A stretch of DNA of 36,794 nt, taken from the NCBI GenBank assembly GCA_944390735.1, contig CALXRL010000061.1:1-36794 (forward strand). The letters run 5' to 3'. The notes under the pieces were generated by a model. It ran no database searches. It worked only from the letters and a program-made list of their open reading frames with translations, and was not told where the DNA came from. Below, piece by piece: positions 15,643 through 24,800 of the stretch. The stretch is from an uncultured Victivallales bacterium. Its GTDB lineage: Bacteria > Verrucomicrobiota > Lentisphaeria > Victivallales > UBA1829. The stretch's first letter is position 1. Every line of letters starts with the position of its first letter. Both the position numbers and the translations under genes were made by a program.

Positions 15643-16563
15643 ATGGCTGGCATTCCGCATCCGGGAGAGACCGGAAAGGCTTTCTGTTATCTTCATCTGT
15701 CGATTCTGTTTGCCGGATTCACGGGGATTTTCGGGCGGCTGATCAACCTTTCGAGCGGCGTCATGACATGGTGGCGGATGCTCTTCACGGCAGCTCTTCT
15801 TCTGATTGCTGGGCGGTTCGTGCGGAGAAGTCGGAAGGAGAGTGGGGAAACACCGTGGCGGACAACGCTCGGAATTTCCGGAGCGGGACTTCTGCTTGCG
15901 CTGCACTGGATCTTTTTTTTCGGAAGCATCAAGATGTCGAATGTTTCCGTCGGGGTGGCCTGTTTTGCGATGATCGGTTTTTTCTCCGCGATTCTGGAGC
16001 CGCTGCTGCTGAAACGGCGGTTTCAGTGGCTGGAACTGCTGTTCAGTCTGCTGGCGATTGCGGGCATTTTGATGGTGTTCACGGTGGACATCCGCTTCCG
16101 GACGGGCATTCTGCTGGGAATGGGATCGACTCTTCTGGCGTCGCTGTATACCATTGCTTCGAAGTTTCTGGCAAGGAGCTGTTCGGCATGGGAGATCCTG
16201 CAGGATGAAATGATCGGCGGTTTTCTGGCGTTCACGGTGCTTCTGCCCGTTTATCTGGTGGTTTTTCCGGCGGCGCGGTTTCTGCCGACGGCCGTTGAAA
16301 CGGTGGAACTGCTGGTGTTCGCGGCCGTCTGCACGGTGGGGCTCTACTGGTTCCAGATCCGGGCGCTGAACGCGATCTCCGCCTTTACGGTGAATCTGAG
16401 CTACAATCTGGAGCCGGTATACAGCATTCTTCTGGCGATGGTGATTTTCCGGGAGCATCGGGAATTTTCGGCGGCGTTCTGTCTCTGTTTGATCCTTCTG
16501 GTTCTGTCGGTCACGCTTCAGAGTATCCGGCAGTTCCGGTCAGCGCAGGGGAGGAAATCATGA
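15643..16563 (+). CDS. DMT-superfamily EamA-type transporter
   Basis: A 306-residue polytopic membrane protein with ten hydrophobic segments in two similar halves, the EamA duplication. Typical segments include the N-terminal helix with TGIFGRLI, WWRM, an end-of-half-one stretch ILMVFTVD and the second-half NLSYNLEPVYSILLA, the usual EamA signature. The start at 15643 follows AGGGG and sits 26 bases after a good -10; frame upstream of it overlaps the promoter and is not coding. Substrate cannot be told: amino acids, sugars or metabolites are all known in the family. Being divergent from araC is a positional hint of sugar-related export only. Confidence 0.88.
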   Translation: MAGIPHPGETGKAFCYLHLSILFAGFTGIFGRLINLSSGVMTWWRMLFTAALLLIAGRFVRRSRKESGETPWRTTLGISGAGLLLALHWIFFFGSIKMSNVSVGVACFAMIGFFSAILEPLLLKRRFQWLELLFSLLAIAGILMVFTVDIRFRTGILLGMGSTLLASLYTIASKFLARSCSAWEILQDEMIGGFLAFTVLLPVYLVVFPAARFLPTAVETVELLVFAAVCTVGLYWFQIRALNAISAFTVNLSYNLEPVYSILLAMVIFREHREFSAAFCLCLILLVLSVTLQSIRQFRSAQGRKS

Positions 16564-16565
16564 TT

Positions 16566-16593
16566 TTGCATTTCCGGAAAGGGGTCTTATATT
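16566..16593 (+). promoter_or_regulatory. Promoter of the vWA gene
   Basis: TTGCAT (16566-16571), 16 bases, TATATT (16588-16593), starting two bases after the EamA stop codon. It is identical in hexamers and spacing to the tRNA-Ala promoter. The leader to the vWA start is about 115 bases. Confidence 0.6.
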
Positions 16594-16714
16594 ACGGAAG
16601 AGAGAACCGGATGCGCCGGTTCGAGGCTTTCGGCGGACTCTTCCGGAATTCGCCGGAGGCCTTCCGGAAGACAGAAAATCGGTTCTGCCGGATCCGAAAA
16701 TCAGGAGAATTCCG

Positions 16715-17407
16715 ATGAAAAGAGCGCTCACTCTTTTGCTTCTGCTGCTGTTGACGGCGGCTGTTTCCGGAGTGGATGTCTTTTCCATTCCGCGGAAGAA
16801 ACCGTCGGCTCCGGTGTCTTACGAAGTCGGGAAGACGGGCTCCGGCGGTGGAGGGAGCGCCTTTTACGGCATCCCGGTCGACAAACGGCAGAGGGTTCTT
16901 TTTCTGATCGACCTCTCCGGTTCCATGACCGCCCGCACGCCGGAAGGGATCTCCCGGATTGACGCCATGAAAAAAGAACTTGTCTCCATGCTCTCCCCTC
17001 CGCGGAATTCGGAGGAAAAGAGCGGGAACGGCTCCTTCTTTCTGGTGAAGTACGAAAGCAAGGTGTCCTGTTTTCCTCCGGAAAAGAGATTTTATCCATT
17101 CCGCAGCATTCTGCACATAGAAACGGCGCTGCGGCACATCCGGAAGCTGGAAGCATCCGGCGGCACCGCGATGGGGGCCGCCTGGAACGAGGTCTTCCAG
17201 CTGGCGGAAACAAACGAGATCGACACCATTTTCTTCCTGACCGACGGGGAACCGACGGACTGCTCCGAACAGGATGTCCTGCGGATGGTCAACACCTGGA
17301 ACTCCAGACACCATGTGACGATCCACTGCATTGCCATCGGCAGGGAATCCGTTCTTCTGCGCGAGCTGGCGGAGGCGAATGGCGGCATCTACCGTGTCCG
17401 CATGTAG
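16715..17407 (+). CDS. Exported von Willebrand factor A domain protein
   Basis: The 230-residue protein begins with a clear signal peptide (MKRALT, a leucine run, then TAAVSG) and a short Gly-rich linker. A single vWA domain follows (residues ~60-230). The metal-ion-dependent adhesion site is complete: DLSGSMT (D66, S68, S70), SGGTAMG for the Thr and TDGEPTD for the Asp. It should sit outside the cytoplasmic membrane and bind a partner protein through a metal. Its stop is only 25 bases from the convergent stop of the eight-gene membrane operon, and vWA proteins often accompany such machines, so I infer that it belongs to the system. AGGAGAATTCCG precedes the ATG. Confidence 0.85.
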   Translation: MKRALTLLLLLLLTAAVSGVDVFSIPRKKPSAPVSYEVGKTGSGGGGSAFYGIPVDKRQRVLFLIDLSGSMTARTPEGISRIDAMKKELVSMLSPPRNSEEKSGNGSFFLVKYESKVSCFPPEKRFYPFRSILHIETALRHIRKLEASGGTAMGAAWNEVFQLAETNEIDTIFFLTDGEPTDCSEQDVLRMVNTWNSRHHVTIHCIAIGRESVLLRELAEANGGIYRVRM

Positions 17408-17432
17408 GCCGGCACGGAAATCGGAAAACGCA

Positions 17433-18230
17433 TCAGGAATCTTCGATGACCAGATCGCTGCAGCGGGTGTCCGCCAGATTGACTTTCATGGAGAAACGAT
17501 ACATCTTTTCGCTTCCCGTATGGGTTTTCACCCGGAAAAAACCTTGTACCTCATAAAGATTGTCTGCGATTTTCCGCATGGAGGTATTCGGCACTCCATA
17601 GTCCGGAAATTCAAAAAGATCGCGTTTGTCCTTGGCGAGGTTCCGGATCTGGAGGGTGGCCAGGAACCAGATCTCCTTTTCGGAGAGGGTGTTTTTCCTG
17701 TTGCTCTTCCACTGTCTGACCGGCCGGGCCGGAGAGGAGGGTCCGGATTTTTCTTTCGCGGGTCCGTTGGTTCCGGAGGCGGCGGGGGATGCGGAAGAGG
17801 TTGCAGCGGAGGGGGAAGACGATGTTTCCTTCCGCGGGGATCTCTCCGCTTCCGGAGATGCGGAAGTCTTCCGCTTCCGCGAGGAGGCGTTCCGTTCCTT
17901 CGACTCTCCGTTTTCGCGGGAACCCCGGGCGGAAGGATCTCCGTTCGCGGGGGATACGGATTGTCCGGCTGCGCGGGCCGCTCCGGCGCCCGTTTCCGAC
18001 CCGGTTCCGGAGCCCGATCCGGTGCCGGTTTTTGATCCGGCGCCGCCGGAAGTACTTTCTGCCGATTTTCCGCCGGAAGCGGGGACGAACGGTGTCGGGT
18101 TCTCCGCGGCGTTTTTCCGCAGGCTCAGAAGAAGCAGAAGAAGGAAGAGCAGGATCAGCAAAGCCAGGATCAGGTAGGGACGGGTGCGGGAGAAGCGGTC
18201 GTCCGGGAGGAGGGTTTCATTCGGATTCAT
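17433..18230 (-). CDS. Bitopic membrane protein with long low-complexity linker
   Basis: A 265-residue protein, last gene of the membrane-GTPase operon. After a short polar N-terminus comes one membrane helix (residues ~19-37, almost all Leu/Ile). Then about 120 residues are rich in Ser, Gly, Ala, Lys and Pro, followed by a compact C-terminal domain (~170-265) ending in a beta-rich stretch with VQGFFRVKTHTG. The linker is long enough to cross a periplasm. I recognise no named family; short beta domains of this kind follow ExbB/ExbD-like genes in planctomycetes, by recollection only. AAGG precedes the ATG. There are 48 bases between it and the preceding gene, with no terminator visible. Confidence 0.75.
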   Translation of the reverse strand: MNPNETLLPDDRFSRTRPYLILALLILLFLLLLLLSLRKNAAENPTPFVPASGGKSAESTSGGAGSKTGTGSGSGTGSETGAGAARAAGQSVSPANGDPSARGSRENGESKERNASSRKRKTSASPEAERSPRKETSSSPSAATSSASPAASGTNGPAKEKSGPSSPARPVRQWKSNRKNTLSEKEIWFLATLQIRNLAKDKRDLFEFPDYGVPNTSMRKIADNLYEVQGFFRVKTHTGSEKMYRFSMKVNLADTRCSDLVIEDS

Positions 18231-18278
18231 TGCGGGACCTTTCGGATTCGGAACGGGGGATTCCGGAGAGGGTTGAGG

Positions 18279-19214
18279 TTAATCGGTTTCATAGCGGACA
18301 TGATCGCGGAAGGCGAATCCGGCGGGCGCCCGGTCCAGATAGGTGCTGAAGGCATGTCGGATGCCTTCGTGCTTCAGGGTTTCCCGGAGCAGGAACATTT
18401 CACGCGCGGAGTCGGCATAGACCTGGAACGAGGGAAAACGGTCCGGAGGAATGCTGCGGATCATCCGGAGGACATCGGCGGAGAGATTGCCATCCTTGTC
18501 CAGGACCGCAATTCCGGGGGTGGCGGGAGTGCATTCGTAGAAGTTGTTCCACCGTTTGGCGGTGACATCCGGATGAACGCGGACTCCGGAGGAGAGATCC
18601 GGCCCGATTCTCCAGAGGCGGCCGCGCTGCAGCAGAAAAAAGTAGGGAGCGTTCTCGTTCGGCCGCAGATAGCGGAACACCAGCGAGGATTCCGGTTTCT
18701 GCGTTGCAAGCGTCCGGGAGACGAACAGAATGGATTTCTCCATCTGCTGGCGACGGCTTTCCAGCGTTTGCAGCTCTTCCCGTTTTTGAATGTTTTCCTG
18801 ATCGGCCCGATCCGTTTTCTGCCGGAGAGTCTGCTGAAGTTTCTTCTCCGTTTCCAGCTGAAGGAGCCGGATTTTCCGCAGATTTTCCAGCCGGGAGTTT
18901 TCCTCCTTCAGAATCAGACAGCGCTGCAGCGTTTCTTTCCGGGGATCCTGCTGAAGATGTTCGGCAAAGGGTTTCATTATTTCCAGCATATCCCGGGAGC
19001 GGGCGTATTCCCGTTCGAGGGATTCCAGTTCGGAACGCATGGTCCGCCACGTCTCCGGATCCGCCGGCGGTTCGGAGGCGGAGTTCACTTTCCCGAGCAT
19101 GGCCGTGATGACCAGCAGGGAGATGGCAATGAACATCACGGCGCCGAAGGTGTTGCACATCGTGTCAAGAAGCAGTTCCAGACTGCTGTTGTCTCCGGAG
19201 GATGCTTTGGACAT
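18279..19214 (-). CDS. ExbD/TolR/MotB-like subunit with coiled coil (second copy)
   Basis: A 311-residue protein with one N-terminal membrane helix (residues ~15-45) beginning LELLLDTMCNTFGAVMFIA. The Asp at position 17 sits at the cytosolic entry of the helix, where ExbD and TolR keep their ion-carrying Asp. About 90 residues of charged coiled coil follow (~60-150), then a ~150-residue globular domain. ATG 19214 is one base after the stop of the preceding ExbD-like gene and has GAGGAG upstream; a TTG at 19232 is an alternative start. It is clearly different from its neighbour in sequence, so the channel may use a heterodimer of B subunits. The family call rests on topology and context. Confidence 0.75.
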   Translation of the reverse strand: MSKASSGDNSSLELLLDTMCNTFGAVMFIAISLLVITAMLGKVNSASEPPADPETWRTMRSELESLEREYARSRDMLEIMKPFAEHLQQDPRKETLQRCLILKEENSRLENLRKIRLLQLETEKKLQQTLRQKTDRADQENIQKREELQTLESRRQQMEKSILFVSRTLATQKPESSLVFRYLRPNENAPYFFLLQRGRLWRIGPDLSSGVRVHPDVTAKRWNNFYECTPATPGIAVLDKDGNLSADVLRMIRSIPPDRFPSFQVYADSAREMFLLRETLKHEGIRHAFSTYLDRAPAGFAFRDHVRYETD

Positions 19215-19215
19215 G

Positions 19216-20073
19216 TCAGAAACTCTCCTCAAGGATGCGGGAATCGCCGGACGGCAGAATTTCCCTGCCCCGGCTGAACCCTTCGGCGACCAGGGCGTGG
19301 TCGAGATTGTTCACGTAGCCGAAGGCGTCGGGCGTGATGACCAGACTGAAATATTCGGTCTGACGGTTGCGCGTCTTCGCCCATTTCAGAAAGGCGGAGA
19401 TCGAACTTGCGTAAGTGAGATCGTTCTTGTCGATGAAGCTTTTCAGCTCTCCGGTCGCGGTGTTTTTGACACGGATGCCATCGGAATTGCACTCCACGAT
19501 CAGCAGTTTTTTCGGGAAGTCGCTGTCGATGCTGTAGGAGATGAGTTTTTTGCGTTTTTCCAGTCTGCACTTCTGTTCTTCGAGTTCTGTGCGGGCTGCG
19601 GCAAGTTCGGTTGTCCTCTTCCTGATTTGAGCGTCCAGATCGCGGTTGCTGTCGAGAAGGCGCCGGGATTCCCGTTCCAGAGTCTGATTCTGTTTTTGAA
19701 GCGGACGGAGGATCCGTTCCGTTTCCGCAAGCTGTTGTTTCAGGGCAGTTCTGCGCTCCTGCTGGAGTGCGAGCTCCTGTTCCGCCTGTTCCAGCGGGAG
19801 CGAAAGAAGCGGATCCATTTGAAGCGAGAGCGTCTGCATCTCCTTCCGGGAATCCTGAAGACGTTTGCGGAGGGAGGCGATTCTGTTCCGCAGCTCGGCC
19901 GGATCCGCGGGAGGCGGAGTCGTGTTGTTTTCCGAGGCGGAGTTCAGAATGCTGCTGTCGAGGATCACCAGGGCGAGCAGAAGCACCACCAGGAACATGA
20001 TCCCCGTGATGGAGGTGATGATGTCCTGAAAGGAGAAGAGGGAAACGGGAGGAGAATCGTCTCTGGCGGCCAT
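19216..20073 (-). CDS. ExbD/TolR/MotB-like subunit with coiled coil (first copy)
   Basis: A 285-residue protein. FSFQDIITSITGIMFLVVLL marks an N-terminal membrane helix with Asp17 at its start, as in ion-driven B subunits. A long coiled coil runs from about residue 57 to 165. The last ~115 residues form a mixed domain that ends the protein, with no peptidoglycan-binding OmpA motif visible. It starts four bases after the ExbB-like stop. The combination of ExbB-like, ExbD-like and again ExbD-like in consecutive genes supports one channel complex. Function in a proton- or sodium-driven motor is family knowledge; the partner and task here are inferred. Confidence 0.78.
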   Translation of the reverse strand: MAARDDSPPVSLFSFQDIITSITGIMFLVVLLLALVILDSSILNSASENNTTPPPADPAELRNRIASLRKRLQDSRKEMQTLSLQMDPLLSLPLEQAEQELALQQERRTALKQQLAETERILRPLQKQNQTLERESRRLLDSNRDLDAQIRKRTTELAAARTELEEQKCRLEKRKKLISYSIDSDFPKKLLIVECNSDGIRVKNTATGELKSFIDKNDLTYASSISAFLKWAKTRNRQTEYFSLVITPDAFGYVNNLDHALVAEGFSRGREILPSGDSRILEESF

Positions 20074-20077
20074 GGGC

Positions 20078-20950
20078 TTACTCGCGGATCGGATCGATCA
20101 TTTTTGCGGTTTTGAGTTTGGCGATGAGGTTCCGGTGACAGTAATCGCTGCATTCGTCCAGGAACTCCTCCTCCCGGCTCATGACGAAGGTCATCAGCAG
20201 CTGGACGAAGAGGGCGGCGACGAGGGCAATCAGCGTGGTTTCGAACGCGATGGCCAGTCCGCTGGTGACTCCGGCGAGGGATTGCTTCAGCTGTTCCACA
20301 TCCGCCCCCCTGCTGACCACGGTTCCGAATCCGCCGACCGCGTATGCCAGTCCCAGAACGGTTCCGATGAATCCGAGGACGGGAATCGCCCAGATGAATC
20401 CTTTCAGGACCGTGTAGGAGGAGGCCAGATAGTTCTCGTCGTTGGAGGCCTGCGCGTTCAGACTTTCGGAGACATCGCTCACGTTGCCGATGTTTTTCAG
20501 GTTCGAAAGCGTCCGTTCGATGCGGTCGAGGATCAGAAATCGTTTCGGGGTCTGCACCTTTTCGTAGATGTTGTCGAGAATCTCCCTTGCGGTGGCCGGA
20601 GAGAGAACGAAATTCTGGTTCCGGGGGAGAATTTTCAATGCAAGAGCGCGTCTCTGCACGCTGAGTTTCTGGAGCTTGATCAGCAGAATCGCCACGGCCC
20701 AGAATGCCAGAAGCATGGTGAAATAGGGAATCACGGAACGGTGTTCCACTCCTCCGTGGAAAAACATGTCAACATACGGACTGCCGCCGCGGAAAGGATA
20801 GAGCGCCGCAAAGAAGAGAATCGTCAGAAGCGCCCCGACCAGAAAGGTGAAGACAAAATTGACCGCGGTGAATTTTTTGCTCCGGAAGCCGCATCGGCAT
20901 TCGATGTCCAGATGCTCCCAGCTCAGTTTTTGATCGTGATCGGATCTCAT
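20078..20950 (-). CDS. MotA/TolQ/ExbB-type ion channel subunit
   Basis: A 290-residue polytopic protein with four membrane helices: ~29-50, ~75-93, ~182-206 and ~230-257. The last two carry the family hallmarks VLGFIGTVLGLAYAV and GVTSGLAIAFETTLIAL, including the Thr/Ser residues that line the ion path in ExbB and TolQ. The extra N-terminal helix pair and the cytosolic domain between helices 2 and 3 are ordinary for larger members. AAGGAG eight bases before ATG 20950 overlaps the TAA of the preceding gene. It should form the pentameric stator base that is driven by proton or sodium flow together with the two ExbD-like proteins. Confidence 0.88.
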   Translation of the reverse strand: MRSDHDQKLSWEHLDIECRCGFRSKKFTAVNFVFTFLVGALLTILFFAALYPFRGGSPYVDMFFHGGVEHRSVIPYFTMLLAFWAVAILLIKLQKLSVQRRALALKILPRNQNFVLSPATAREILDNIYEKVQTPKRFLILDRIERTLSNLKNIGNVSDVSESLNAQASNDENYLASSYTVLKGFIWAIPVLGFIGTVLGLAYAVGGFGTVVSRGADVEQLKQSLAGVTSGLAIAFETTLIALVAALFVQLLMTFVMSREEEFLDECSDYCHRNLIAKLKTAKMIDPIRE

Positions 20951-20962
20951 GCGTGGTTCTCC

Positions 20963-21857
20963 TTACAAGTGAATCATGACAAGAACTATGGAAAAGAAGA
21001 GAACAAACGGAAGAAGAAAAAGTGCCGTTGTTTTCTTCACGGTTCCGAATCCGGTCCAGCTTTCGTAGAGACCGAAAACGGAAATGATCGTTCCGCAGCA
21101 GAGGAAAAAGAGAAGCAGAAGCGCCAGGACTCCTTCCGGAGGGGTCCATCCCGGTCCGGCGGGCGGATGGAAAATGCCTGCGAGCACTCCTGCGAAGGGG
21201 AGAAGCACTCCCCAGCAGGCCGGTGCGGCGCAGCCGGTGAGAAGATCCGATGCGCGAATCCGTCTCTCCTCCTCCCCCCCCGCTTCCGAAAAAGAGGCGG
21301 AGAACCACCGTGTACGCCGTCGGGAACAGAACCGGAAACAGGGGCAGCGCAATCGTTCTCCAGACCGGCAGATCCGCCTGTTTCAGCGCCGGAAGCAGAT
21401 TCAGCGAAAGCGAAACGGACAGCGTGAAAAACAGCAGAATGAGCGCGGAGGCTTCGAGACAGCCCCTTTCTCCGAATCTCGTCCGGATCGCTTCCACATG
21501 TCCGGCCGGATTCCAGAGAAGCGAGATGACATGAGCGAAAAATTCCACGCGGTCCGGCGGATTCTCCGTTTCCGCTTCCGGAGAAGTCTCCTCTTCTGTC
21601 GGAGGTTCCGTTTCGGCGGGGAAGTGGACGTCGGAGAGCGGCCGGTTCTTCGCGGAGTGTTCCTCTTCCTCCCGGATCGGAGGGGCTTTTTCAACTGGAA
21701 AGAGCCAGGGGTGTTCCACGGCGGGCCGCCAGAGTGCGCGGTCGCTGGAGACCGGAGTGTCTTCCCGGAGAAGGCCGGAGTCTTTCATGGTTTGAAGTTT
21801 TCTTCCGGAAAAGGGCCCGAAGATCCTGCCGTTGAGTTTGACAAAGTAGAGGGTCAT
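20963..21857 (-). CDS. GYF-domain plus Yip1-like membrane protein, frame broken at a G8 tract
   Basis: Residues 1-~52 form a GYF_2/DUF4339-type module (YFVKLNGRIFGPFSG...LWRPAVEHPWLF), followed by an acidic linker and a membrane region that starts at about residue 105. The frame that begins at ATG 21857 holds two membrane spans and then leaves the gene at eight consecutive G residues (minus strand, 21281-21274). The continuing hydrophobic sequence, three further spans ending at 20963, lies in the other frame. Removing one G gives 298 codons and an intact ~297-residue five-span protein, so the true product almost certainly crosses this point. The start overlaps the upstream stop as ATGA with AGGGAG before it. 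The cause may be phase variation, slippage or a sequencing error. Confidence 0.75.
21274..21281. repeat. C8/G8 homopolymer at a reading-frame break
   Basis: Eight C on the plus strand, G on the coding strand. The protein frames on the two sides differ by exactly one base. Confidence 0.9.
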
Positions 21858-24800
21858 GGAGTCTCCCTTGCGTTTTCGGGCCAGCGGACCGGATAAACGG
21901 TCTGCGGCATGGAGTGCCCGGGGAGGGAGGAGGTCCGGAGCAGACGATCCAGCAAAGCGGCGGTGTTCTCCCGGTCGTCCGGAGTGAACAGCACCATTCC
22001 ATGGAACGTTCCGGCGGCGGACGGACGTTTGCGGAAGAGTCCGGTTTTCGGATCCCGGTCGGCGTGGATGCGGATTCGGAATCCGCCGTCCGGCTGCCGG
22101 GTCAGGCTCCAGAGTTCGTCGGAGAGCGCCGTGTCGCGGAACGGGACGATCCGTTCCTTCCCGCCGTCCAGAAGCACGACGGCCGCCGGATGCAGAATCC
22201 GTGACAGCGCCGTTTCATAGAAGGAGCGGTGAAAACGGATGGTGGATTCCAGTTCCTCCAGATTCAGCCGGTCGACGGCGGAACGCATGGCGGCGGCCTC
22301 CGAAGCGTGATCGACCTCTTCCCTGGGATTCATCCAGCTCCATTCGGGGATCTCCGCCGCGTTCAGCGGGGCCAGCGCCCGGTCGACGGCGCCGTCGTTC
22401 AGGCCCGAGGTCAGCTTCAGCATGGAAAGCAGGCGCTTGGCGGCGATCAGACGCATGCAGGAATTCATGGTGTTGGTCTTCTTCAGATTCCGGAGCGCGG
22501 TCAGAACCGCCTCTTCGGCCTCCGCCGGCGTCGAGGCGTTCCGGATGGTGCGGCATGCGCTCTTTAGAAAGGTGTAATGGTGTGCCTTGGGAAACGTCCG
22601 GCTGATCAGGTCGCTGTTGACGAGTGTTTCAAACGAGTCCGGCAGCAGCACTCCTTTCAGTTCTCCGGTGCGCCGGAAGAAGACCTTTCCATACATGCCG
22701 CTGATCTCCAGTTTCAGCGGGGAGACGCTGCCGGGCCGGGTGGATACCATCAGCGTCATGGAATGCGGATACTTGCTGTTCTTCCGCGGCTGTTCGAACT
22801 CGGGGGCGCGGTCGCAGAAGAAATGATACCGGTTTCCGGCGGAGTCCGCGAGAATGACCTCGTAAAGATCATACTCCTTGCTGAGAAGGGTGGTGCCGAG
22901 CGTCTCCAGCTGCGTCGTCAGAGCCGGACAGGGATTCTGTTCGGACGCGTTTTCGATTTCCCGGGGAACAAAAGCCTCCAGATCGCGGTAGTTGGGATTG
23001 ATCCCTGTTTCGGCAGCGGCACTCTGATAGATGGTTTTCAGAGTCCGGGGATCGTTCAGATCTTTTCTGCTGAAAATTCCGTCGCTGAATCGGCGCCAGA
23101 AAAGGGTCATGGCGACGGCTTCCGCATAGGACGCAAGAAGATCGGGCTGCCGGGTTTCCAGGGATTCCAGGGCGCTCATGTAGTCCAGAAACGAGACCGG
23201 AGAGTTCAGCCGTTTCCGGTACTCCTTTTCCGCCTGCAGTTTTTTCAGCGTGTCCGAGAGGGCGTTCAAGGAGAATTCCAGGCGTTTCCGGAAGAGATCC
23301 CGGTACGATGCGGAGATTCCGCGTGCGCACTCCGACTGAAGGATCCGGTCGAGTTCCCCGCGCCGTTCTGCCAGTTCCCCGGAAAGTTTGACGAGATCGG
23401 CCGTCAGGACCGCCCGTTTCCGGAGATCGGCGAGTCCGGTTTCCAGACGCGTCATCTCCTTGCGGTAGCGAATTTCTCGTTCACGGATGCCCTTCTGAAG
23501 CAGTTCCTCGCGGCGGAGCTTGATCCGGTCCAGCGCGGCGGACTGTTTCGGGGTCAGGGGAATCCGGCGCCGGAGGGACTCCGCGATCCGGATCTGCTGT
23601 TCGAGGCGTTTGTCCTCCACGCCTTCGGCGGTCAGGAAGGGTTCGGCCGATTTCAGGGCGCTTTCATATTCGTTGGCAAGAGTTTTCCGCTGTCGGAGTC
23701 CTTCTTCGGCATCGTCGCGGAGTTTCAGGAGCGCGGGGCGGTTTGCCAGAGCGGAACCGGAGACGGATACACGATTGTATTGGTCCAGAACGGTCTGATA
23801 CTGTTTTTCCCGGAGGGCCGCTTCCATCTGACGCCGGAGATCCTGATAGGTCTTCTCCTCCTGCATGCGGGCGATGAGAAAGGCCGTGATCCCGATGACC
23901 GCCGCAATGGTCAGAACTCCGAACACCAGACGGCGGCGGTGAATGCGGGCACTTTTCAGATCGGCTTTCTCACGGGCGTCGCGCACCCGTTCCATCAGAA
24001 ATTCCGGGAGGGGAAGATCCAGCCGCTGAAGCGTTCCGTAGAGACGTTCGATCTCATGGATGGGCCCCTCCGAATCCAGTTGTTCGACAAGAGCGGAGAG
24101 GGTCCGGTCGAACTGTTCCTGCCGTTCGCGTTCCTCCCGGACCTGCCGCATCCATGCGCGGGTGTCGCTGATCTGGGCGTCGGCTCCGGGCGGCAGTTCG
24201 AAGTCGGGATCGCTCTCCAGACCCTCCCAGGTCTGGAAGAGATGCTGGAGCGTTTCATAGTCCTGTTCGCTGTACGCCTCGGCGATTTCCCCCAGAAGAC
24301 GGCGGGTCTGCGATGTAAGCTGCTTTTTCTGATAATCGTGCAGAACGGAGGTGATTTTTCGGATGACGCGGGGATCGGGCTGTGTATTCAGTTCGGGGGA
24401 GGAAAGTTCCAGAAAAATTTTTTCCAGACCCACGCAGTCGCCGGCGAGAATCGCCTGTTTCGCCTCGTCGTAGAGTTCTTCGAGACGGACCTGTTCCAGT
24501 TTTGCCAGATTGCCCGCCCACGCCTTGTTGCCGGGATCCAGTTTATGAATTTCGCGGAGGATCTCCAGTTTCTCTCCGGTGGAGCCGTCCCGCATGATGG
24601 CGCGCCATTTTTCCAGCAGGGGTGCCAGGAGTTCGGTGCTCCGGTAGGCGTCGTGCATCCGGCGGACAATATCCAGACGGATCGGCGGAGGCGTTTCCCA
24701 GTTCCCGTACAGGCGGCAGACCGCGCACCATTCGTCGTATCGTTTGATGTTCAGAATCGCCGCGCGGGAAAGCAGGGAGGGATGGCGGTCCTTGTCGAAT

